Below, one piece after another: positions 55,691 through 64,000 of a stretch of 64,000 bases of DNA; position 1 is the first letter of the stretch; each line of letters begins with the position of its first letter. The stretch comes from Trichoplusia ni (Eukaryota > Arthropoda > Insecta > Lepidoptera > Noctuidae). The DNA lies in NCBI RefSeq assembly GCF_003590095.1, contig NC_039490.1, forward strand, positions 2,745,834-2,809,833. The letters run 5' to 3'. Made by a program: the position numbers and the translations under genes. The notes beneath the pieces were generated by a model that did no database searches, was not told the origin of the DNA, and was given only the letters and a program-made list of their open reading frames with translations.

Positions 55691-57297
55691 TAGAGTGATT
55701 GAGAGATTTGATAGAAGGAAAACAAAATAGCCCAACAGTATTTAAAGAAGAAAAATAAGTTAAATGGTAGGAGTTGAGCAGCAACAACTATATTTCTTGG
55801 ACTTATCCAAATGATCAAGGATGAAAATATGAACACAGGGATGCACATTGCAACAGCTATCGCAGAGCACATAATAATATATAAAATAATTTCATCTAAT
55901 TAGTGAGTTAGTTCCCTAATTAGTTCACTCACAAATATTTTTGAGGGGTATAAATTGACTGGAGAAAGTCTAATTTTATAGGATGAAGGGTGTATCAAGT
56001 TATTGTTAACATAATCTGCTAAGGAGTGGAATAAGAGGAAAAACGAGGAGTTGGAAAGGGTACAGTCATTGGCGGGTCGGGAAGAGTTGGACATTCTGAT
56101 GGTGGATGTTGGGATGATGAATATGTTATAGTGTCCCTGTATGATGGGGGCTGGATAGTGAGAATGGGAAGGATGAGCTAGTTGCTGGCAAGAGCCTGGC
56201 TGGAGGGAATATCTTAGCTGCAATGAATGGGGCAACACTGGTTTTATTGTGTTCAGACAGCACTATAAGGGATGGTCTAGATATCCTGGGTTGTTCTATT
56301 AAATAGGCTATTTGTGTTTTGTTAAAAGTGTTTGTTTGGGTCTTAATTGCCGTAAAGGACGAAAAAGAATTGGTTACTGTAATATCTAAGGATTGGAGTC
56401 GGATTGAGGTATACGTTAAAGTGTGGGAGACATTGTGATGAGGCGAAAGGCGTCAGCAGCCATTATTGCAAGGCGTCTGTCGCATAAATCAAGGTAGTAC
56501 TCAGTACTTACCAGTTAGTTTGAATCACAAACACGATAACAAACAATACAAAAACAAATAAACAAAACGCGCCTAAAAATACGATGGATAAAATAGATTG
56601 CTACTTACTAAAAGCTTGACGACGCTCCAACTGTGTTAGCCAGCCGAACCTCGAATATCGATTGTAATTTAACGCATGCGTCCCGGTGAATTCCCATTTC
56701 TATACATACTATAACATACTACAACTACATTCAGATTCAAACAATAACAAAATAAAAACTGTTTGACACTGACAGATATTCACTTTGACAGTGATAAGTG
56801 TGGATATGTTGCCAATTCAAAAAAGTTTTATTCGCAAAATATCTTATTCTTTTCGCGTATATTAACGATACGCTAAAGAGGAATAAAGTGTCGGGAAAAA
56901 AGTCATGGTCTTATGAATCCCATGCACGAGTGAAAGAAAAAACGACAAGCTTTTAAGTAATTCAAAGTCCTGCTGGCGTTCATGTTATTTTTTTTTAATA
57001 TTTTTTTTTACGTAAACCATTAAAACGTGTTCGAATGAAATGTAACAAGTTAGATTAATCCTAACGGATATACATTTCAAATTTCCCCTTCAATTTAAAA
57101 GGAGAATCAAAATATTTTTTTTACGCGTCTTTTAAATTTTAATAATTGCAAAACAAGTTCACGGATGTTATTTAACTTAATAAGTTAGATTTGTTTACTT
57201 GTATATTTTGTAACCATTGTATTCAATTGACACATAATATATTTAGTGATTTGAGTAGATTCTTATAATAAAAATAAAATTATAGAAAACGTACACA
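55691..57297. other. Intergenic, unassigned
   Basis: A 112-codon minus-strand open frame at 55900-56238 has no recognised domain; its serine/proline-rich low-complexity look suggests chance or a retroelement remnant. Nothing else supported. Confidence 0.35.
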
Positions 57298-57458
57298 AAA
57301 TCTATAAAAGTTAACTTTTACGCCCAAACGGCTGGACCGATGAAATGGTACGGAGGTAGCTGAAACCTTTGATTAACACATTTTATCCAAATTCGTTAAA
57401 GAAGGGCTTTACAGCTATAACTAACATCCATGCGGGCGAATCCGAAAACAACAGCTAG
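57298..57458 (+). repeat. Diverged Helitron-like repeat
   Basis: Contains CCCAAACGGCTGGACCGATG and ends GCGGGCGAATCCG...ACAACAGCTAG followed by T. The 5' end is unclear. It lies just upstream of the P450 gene. Confidence 0.45.
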
Positions 57459-57875
57459 TATTACATACCTTACTGTATGACAATAATTCTTATAAACTAC
57501 TACAGCTAGAAACAGCTGTTTAACATACCTACTACCTGCACGCACGACCTACGAACAAAGGCTAAAATTATTTATGAACTAACAATTATTATGTAGTACA
57601 TAACGAGAAACAGTTAGTTATATTTTTCTTCGAATGTAGAGTTTAAAGACCACTTAAAACGGTCTTTAACAAAAAAAAAAACTAAAGAAGACAAAGCCGT
57701 AAATAACACTGCACTATTTTCAATCGTACCTACTCGTGCTATAATTGTTGATTGATAAAAGAGAACGGCAGTAAATCATCGTGTGCTGTGAGTAACGTAG
57801 TGAGTGGTGACTCCCGCGCAACGGTACACCCTGGGATCTCGATCGAGCTCAGTCGTAGTTGCGGCCTTAACCGCC

Positions 57876-58351
57876 ATGGGTCGATCACTGCGCACGTTCG
57901 CGGCCTACACGCAACCGTTCGTAGCAAAAAACGCGCGCCACTCCAGCACCGGGTGCCCTTTTTCAAAACGGCAACAATCACAAATCGCACCAACAGCCGA
58001 ACTTAATGAGGAAATTTTCGCAAATGCGAAACCTTACTCCGAAGTGCCCGGACCCAAACCGATCCCGATTTTGGGGAATACGTGGCGCATGGTCCCCATT
58101 ATCGGGCAATTCGATATTTCGGAATTCGCTAAAGTGACACAACATTTTCTGGACAGATATGGAAGGATTGTGCGTTTAGGTGGGCTGATAGGAAGACCGG
58201 ATCTGTTGTTTGTTTACGATGCGGACGAGATCGAACGGATGTACAGACGGGAAGGGCCGACTCCGTTCCGACCTGCTATGCCTTGCCTCGTCAAATATAA
58301 GTCTGAAGTGAGGAAGGACTTCTTTGGTGAACTACCTGGGGTAGTTGGAGT
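57876..58351 (+). CDS. Mitochondrial-clan cytochrome P450, first coding exon (CYP301-like)
   Basis: The ATG at 57876 (CCGCCATGG context) starts a 158-codon exon plus two bases, ending at a good donor GTAAGT after GVVGV. The N-terminus MGRSLRTFAAYTQPFVAKNA is rich in R, K, S and T without acidic residues, as in mitochondrial targeting peptides, and there is no microsomal anchor. The proline-rich hinge (VPGPKPIPILGNTW) is followed by YGRIVRLGGLIGRPDLLFVYD, then ADEIERMYRREGPTPFRP and RKDFFGELPGVVG, a pattern of insect mitochondrial CYPs such as CYP301. The heme-binding, I-helix and K-helix exons are not in the window. Mitochondrial CYPs take electrons from adrenodoxin, and CYP301A1 is linked to cuticle formation; assignment to that subfamily is inference only. 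Confidence 0.88.
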
Positions 58352-59940
58352 GTAAGTACCATACATATCTAGTTATTTTTTAAATATCTGCGCTGGTATT
58401 TGACCTCATTTTACGCATATTAGGCTGTTTTCAATCTTTTGTAGTGTTGTTAGAAAAAATACTCATAAATATGACAGGCCTAAAGTTTCCGCAAAGCTTT
58501 TTAAAATTAAAAGTTGAAGTATTTAGGTGCCAGGCTCACAAAACCATATATGACTAAATTTGAATTAAGAAAACGAGACGGAGTGCCGTTAACGAACGGA
58601 ATGTTTAAACTTTCACTTCTTAAAAACTTGACATAAAAAAGTTCGAAGGCGATGGGAAATTAGAATACAGCCTTACGAAAAAATATTTTTACTTTATACC
58701 GTTGTAGTATTCTTTGCATTAATTTTTGTGAAGCAATACATAAGTTTTGAAATAATAACCAAGGTAAACGTGGTACTTCAATTCAAGGTAGAAAATTGTT
58801 TCGCAATATAATCACTGCATTCGACTATTTTGTAATTTTGTTTGAAAATCTCATTGTCTCATATAATGAGGTGTCGTGTGGGTTTTTCCGTTATTAAAAT
58901 ATGAGCTTTTTGTGTTACACGTACTAGAACTATAGGATTATAACTTTGACAGTTTACTTTTAGTTAGCAAACAAAAAGAAAAACTGTTAAATTATTATTG
59001 AAAAGTGTATCATGAATTCTACATAAATTATTTCCACATAACTAATATTGACAATGGGCTATTAATACAAAATGTTTATCTGTCCAATTTTTCCTTTAAT
59101 TCTGTTAAGGAGTTTTTATCCCATTACGCGTTCTCTACACATACCTATATACTGTAGTTCCTACTCCATTATCAAACCCAAAACTTAACGGTATATAACT
59201 AAAGGCACGATAGAAGAATTTCTAAGTCATAAATAAACCTAGTCTATTATGCGGGTCTCTACCAAGAGTTAACCTAACCTTCATTATGCCTTCACACATA
59301 ACCCTTTTGAAATGAAAATTACTGCGCATCTGCAGAAGCAATATTTATGTACAAGCATAAAATATATGTAATTGAACACATTCAAGTATTCAAATTGACA
59401 GACGAAATACAACCTTAACGCCTTAGAATGAAGACTCCATGAAAATCAAAGATTTAATATTGTTTAAAGTTAGACTGTACCTACATACCGATGTTCATCT
59501 TACACAAGATAAAGTTCTTGATGAGCAATTATTATAAATCCTTGTAACCGTTTGAGCACAGATTAAAATAATGAAGTCACGAGAGCATTACTGGCTATTA
59601 AGAGTGAACTTAAACTTAAAATTCAAATCGTATTCGATTTCTAAATTCACGCGTCCGTGCTCTATTTTTTTTTCTCAAGTTTGAATTTGGAGTACCTATC
59701 GTAGTTGTGCATTTTGATTTATATTCCATCAATTAGGCAAAATAACATTAAACATCTAAGTTTGGTTAAAGATAATCACTTACAGTTTAAACTAAGCTAA
59801 TCGCTTATAATTGCATAATTAGCAAATTACTGCTGTCAACGACATTGCACTTAATTTACGATTCATGGTTCAAGCATTTATATTGGTTTTCGTAAGGTTC
59901 GTTATTCCGACTTGTCAATTCAATACATTTAAGCGTTCAG

Positions 59941-60190
59941 GGCCCCGATTCTGCCATTTTACAATGGCCGATGAATGAATGGCAATTGAATTAAATTTGA
60001 AATTATTCCTATTCTCTTAAGCATTTTGCCAATACAATAATTGGAACCTAATTGTATTGACCCTGAGTTTAGCGTCCCACACTGAATTTTTAATTATTGT
60101 GTAGGAAAATCCTTAAGATAAAACGCAAATTGGCATTTTAAGCCAAATTTCATTCATTCATCGGCCATTTTAAATAGCAGAATTGGGGCC
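59941..60190. mobile_element. MITE with about 40-bp inverted ends, 250 bp
   Basis: The left end GGCCCCGATTCTGCCATTTT and right end (read inward) GGCCCCAATTCTGCTATTTA continue as AATGGCCGATGAATGAATG in both. Flanked by CAG on each side (59938-59940, 60191-60193). Superfamily not determined. It lies in the P450 intron. Confidence 0.7.
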
Positions 60191-60475
60191 CAGAACAACA
60201 TTCCCACTCGGAGAAATGCAACCTGCCTCCATTCTTAGAAACCTCATTAGGGTGTTTGGACACCGTCATATTAATTTAAATTAGTCTAACAATAAACTTG
60301 ATTTGAATATGACGCCCTTAGCTTGAGTGACTGAAGTGTTAACAGAATCAAGGTTAAGTAAACTAATATGCCTAGGTGCTTGACAACCGTTTGAGAACGG
60401 CCTTTACTTTGGTTAATAGTAGCTTCGATGTTTAAGTACTGTAAGTGAATTGTCGTTTTTAGGGTTTATTTAATT

Positions 60476-60560
60476 TATTTATTTATTTATCCTTTATGCA
60501 CAATCTGTACAGAGGCGGACTTAATGCCATAGGCATTCTCTTAGGGTGATCCAGAGATAA
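60476..60560 (-). repeat. Non-LTR retroelement 3' end with (AAAT)n tail
   Basis: TTTATTTATTTATCC followed by GCACAATCTGTACAGAGGCG and ACTTAATGCCATAGGCATTC, a widespread moth repeat. Tail at the left, so it is in minus orientation. Confidence 0.5.
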
Positions 60561-61231
60561 AAAAATGGTAGATGCACTGAAAATAATTGAGAAAGGGTTT
60601 CATAATAATTTTTACATTAAATTTATATTATTCTGTTGCCTCTATCCCAACGAAAAAAAATCAACGGTTAGCACGGACTAAATAAAAAAAGATTTTCTTT
60701 ATCGTTTTTGTACAAAACCTTCTCCGTCGCCAATCCGACTCGCACTTGAACGTTTTTTATGTGATTTAAGTTCACAACTAATTTGTATTTTTACAACAAT
60801 TAGTTTTAATATTAAAAAAAGTTGAAATAAGTATAATTATTTCGAACATCAAGAACTAAAGCAAACATTTGTTTCGACATCTTTATTTCTGGTAACATCC
60901 TAACATTAAATTTTTGCCATGACATGAATAATGACAACTTTTTAGGTTTTTTTTTTTATATTTCCATTTATTTTCAGAAGAAAAATACTGAACTAACGTT
61001 TTACTACCGGCATGAGATATATGACACTAGGTAACTAGTTAGTTATTTGAAATGCGACTCATAAGTTTGGGAAAAACGTAAAATGACATTAATTGTTTAG
61101 AGGAAAGATGAAGTAAATATTAAGTTTTGTAAATTACTTATATTATCACGTAATAGTATGTATTTAGATGATACTCGCGGTTACTGGTTATGATAGAACC
61201 TTAGGTTTGTTGAGTAACTGTTGGGGCTAAA

Positions 61232-61450
61232 TCTATACTAATATATAAAGCTGAAGAGTTTGTTTGTTTGTTTGAACGCGCTAATCTCAGGCACTACTGG
61301 TCCAAATTGAAAAATTCTGTTTTGTGTTGTATAGACCATTCATCGAGTAAGGCTTTAGGCTATAAACCATCACGCTGCGACTAATAGGAGCTAAGATACA
61401 ATGGAAATTGTGAAAATAATGAGGCAGGTATAAATCATAACTTATATATA
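61232..61450 (+). mobile_element. Short Helitron-like element, 3' end missing
   Basis: Starts TCTATACTAATATATAAAGC after A, as in the intact copies, but breaks off after ATCATAACTTATAT without the GACGAAGTCGCG...CTAG end. Confidence 0.65.
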
Positions 61451-62013
61451 ACTTATTTTTGACAATTTCATTAACAAAATTCTTTAACATTACAAACTCA
61501 ATAAGTTACGTATTTAAAATCGCTGTCAATGGGAATACCGTTTGTTTTACCGCAACAATGAATACATAATACTATTTCTAGATATTTATCACCTGGTCTA
61601 GTGCTAAAATTGTTAACAATTCATACTTAGCACAGTAAGACTTGTTCAGTGTTTAGCACTTAGGTACGAAGGTCAAGGTGTTGTGTAACACGTTTCTGCT
61701 GTGTCATTCTCATGATAGACAAATTGAACTAAGTAATGACAAATGACACAATGACCTTTTCACATTTGTCATCTGAGTGTGATTAATTTTAACATTGTCA
61801 TTAATTTTGTATTGTTAAGGTCTCCACAGATGATGATTTTTCTGCTTTTATTTGATTCGGTGCTATTGGACCTAACCAAGATCGAATATTATCAGCCACG
61901 TTAGCTGTCAATCGAGTGTAGTTACTGGTTAGTTCTAACTTGTACCAATGTACGAATTAGCGCTAGTGTGGAGTTCCAGAGTACCAAATGGAATGAAATA
62001 GAAACCGTAATTT

Positions 62014-62179
62014 ATTGAAATGAAACTACTTTTACGGATTTTATCGCGGTTTAATTTTTGGTCACGGACAGACGGACAGTCTGCCCGTGACCATGATACC
62101 TGCAAAGGTGTCGAAACGTCGGGAACTAAAATCAAAAATTAAACCGCGATAAAATCCGTAAAAGTAGTATCATTTCAAT
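62014..62179. repeat. Long inverted repeat (ATTGAAATGATACTACTTTTACGG family)
   Basis: Arms of about 46 nt (ACTACTTTTACGGATTTTAT, CGCGGTTTAATTTTTG) in inverted orientation around a centre containing two inverted short motifs (GGTCACGG...CCGTGACC). Followed by TCTAACATTCGCGTAAACCT. Single-arm copies are at 7009-7075 and 15343-15415. Confidence 0.65.
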
Positions 62180-63381
62180 GTCTAACATTCGCGTAAACCT
62201 AAGAAACCACTATGTAACCGTAATTTAATTGGGAAAGTTTAATTTAACTAAGGCTAAAAATAATAAATGCTTCATAATCCTGTTTGCACACTACATTTCT
62301 TTTAAGACCTTAAAGAAACGACTGCATAACGGAATCCAGATAAGGCAAAACCGAGCTGCTGATGATAGTCAAACACTCAATCAAAATCCCAATATTTATC
62401 GTGTTTCAACTGTTTGAGTTCGTAATTTGGCTCCGATCAGGTGAACATAGTTCAAGGAATAAGTATCGCATGCAGAGAACTTGCATCGACCGGTTTTGGT
62501 CTTGGATATACGAAAGCTGCCCCGCCTTGAACCCTTCGTTGCTTAAAAGAAATTATCCAGTAGAACAATTACAGATGACATTTTCACTATTACCCTTGAA
62601 TATGGCCTTTTGCATATGGGTAAAATGCTAAAATTAATCTTCGTTTTGGTTAATGACGGAAATCCGAAGTCGTAATTCCCGATGCAATATTTTATGACCT
62701 TTTAACAATACGGAAATCTGGAGGCAAGGGCCGTGTGGAAGAGAGGCACCGCACTTCGCTGATTAGTGCGCTTTTATACTTTTACAAGGGCAAAAGTCGT
62801 AGTTTATGACTGGGAGGACAGTACTGAACGAATACGATAAAATCAAGGTTGAAACATAACTTTTCATTAGGCAAATCTTAACATTATTTAAACATTCCAA
62901 ATTTCCCGAACCCTGTTTAAAATTTTACGAAAATCAACGAATTTGAATGCCTTCATGTATAATTACGCATCTATTTACCTCGTAATCTCTTACAATTTCG
63001 ATCCAAAAATCGTGGGATAATTATGAAGTACGGTTTTATACCATGTGCTAATCTACCTCTACACACACTGACACACATATTCTGATGTATTTATTCAAGT
63101 CTATTTACGAAACTCCTATTATGTATGGCAACGTCATTCTGTGTCAAGCGACCGATATTTGTCGATCCATTAATGTTGAATGATTTAGCACGACGTGAAT
63201 TATTGAATGAATCAGTGGATTTTTTTGCAGTGGAAAACTGAGTTAGGTGAAAATGGGTAAAATCATTGTTTTGTCATTGTGATTCGGTAGAAATTAGTAA
63301 TCTTAAGAAACTTTTATACGATCGTACTTTTCTTTTTGGCTACTAAAATCATTTTTCCATTGATTAGAAATTATCTCAATA

Positions 63382-63590
63382 CTAGCTGTTGCCCGCGACT
63401 TCGTCCACGTGGTTAGAATTTATGCCGATTTTTCCACATTTTCCATTGTATCTTCGCTCCTTTTAGTCGCAGCGTGATGTTTTATAGCCTATAGCCCTCC
63501 TCCATAAATGGTCTATTCAATACAAAAAGAATTTTTCAATTCGAACCAGTATTTCCTGAGATTAGCGCGTTCAAACAAACATACAAACTT
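63382..63590 (-). mobile_element. Short Helitron-like element, 5' end missing
   Basis: The minus strand ends CGCGGGCAACAGCTAG followed by T and matches the family body to the GTTTGTTTGAACGCGC segment, then stops before the TCTATACTAATATATA start. Confidence 0.65.
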
Positions 63591-64000
63591 TTAACCAAGA
63601 AAAAGTTACAAAGCGATGTTAAACACTAAGAGAAAACATCAAATGTAACTGACATTTCCTTTTTGACACTTGAAGTGACTTTAACTTGTGACTAGGAGAA
63701 GACGGCGATATGTAACTTATCTAGAGACGAATGTGTTGCAAAATATCGACATACTCTCTATATATATATATCTACATGAACAGAAGCATAACAGTCATGA
63801 TCAGTGGTCGAGTGATACTTGGCCCACTTGACAAACGGGGCGAGGCGAAAGCCGCCTGCGCAGGCGCACCGGAACGTGATGCGCACGGTAATGACATATG
63901 CCCAAAACAGACCACGGAAGTCATCTACACAAGTTGTGAAACAAGTACAGGTTGACGAGAAAATGCCATTAAGTTGTACGTAAAAATTGAGGTGCATAAT

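Larger units (their letters stand above)
58352..64000 (+). other. P450 intron 1 (continues past the window)
   Basis: No frame in the 5.6 kb downstream resembles a second P450 exon, so the first intron exceeds 5.6 kb or the gene is broken by assembly. It contains the MITE at 59941-60190 and the repeats at 60476, 61232, 62014 and 63382 listed separately. Otherwise AT-rich and featureless. Confidence 0.6.

Noticed and set aside
55900..56238. 112-codon minus-strand ORF
   Set aside because: Serine- and proline-rich with no domain; probably part of a retroelement remnant or chance.
57804..57875. Upstream extension of the P450 reading frame
   Set aside because: The frame is open to 57804 but contains no ATG before 57876; the later ATG has a good context and is followed by a targeting peptide.
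57739..57993. Minus-strand and alternative-frame ORFs over the P450 exon
   Set aside because: Shadows of the real exon, caused by its higher GC content.
1..64000. CRISPR arrays, operons, ribosome binding sites
   Set aside because: Not expected and not seen; introns, SINEs and moth transposons show eukaryotic nuclear DNA.

Overview
The window is nuclear DNA from a moth. It is AT-rich and intron-rich, and dense in lepidopteran transposon families (CTAG-ended Helitron-like repeats, tRNA-derived SINEs, RTE-type 3' ends, MITEs). A full-length piggyBac whose 594-codon transposase matches the classic Trichoplusia ni element as I remember it points to a plusiine noctuid, most likely T. ni. All exon models were built by hand from reading frame, splice signals and phase; there is no transcript evidence.

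Positions 1-33,890 (minus strand) hold two tandem paralogous hemicentin-like genes. The upstream copy, gene B (33,890 to 17,106; 17 exons), encodes a signal peptide, a von Willebrand A (VWA) domain, a linker and five Ig domains, then stops. Its second exon is broken by a one-base frameshift. The downstream copy, gene A (15,122 to beyond position 1; at least 36 exons, about 1,990 residues visible), has the same front end, then 14 Ig domains, then exons that resemble the insect DNA/RNA non-specific endonuclease (dsRNase) fold but lack its catalytic residues. Six of the 14 Ig domains form an 11-exon cassette present twice in tandem. The introns of both genes are full of mobile elements. One is a hAT-like element that carries a near-perfect copy of a splice-acceptor fragment of gene A itself. 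A Helitron that has lost its Rep domain sits in an intron of gene B.

Positions 33,900-57,800 are mostly intergenic. They hold the piggyBac (35,278-37,748, TTAA-flanked), short Helitron-like repeats, a perfect 20-bp-arm hairpin, and two tandem minus-strand MADF/BESS-type genes: an intact copy (53,689-54,658) and a frameshifted copy (50,064-51,334) that runs into a 1,000-N assembly gap.

Positions 57,876-58,351 (plus strand) are the first exon of a mitochondrial-clan cytochrome P450. The rest of the window to 64,000 appears to be its long first intron with several repeats; its other exons lie outside.

The hemicentin-like pair would act in the extracellular matrix or as secreted adhesion or recognition proteins, and the P450 in mitochondria. 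Nothing here suggests a shared pathway between them.
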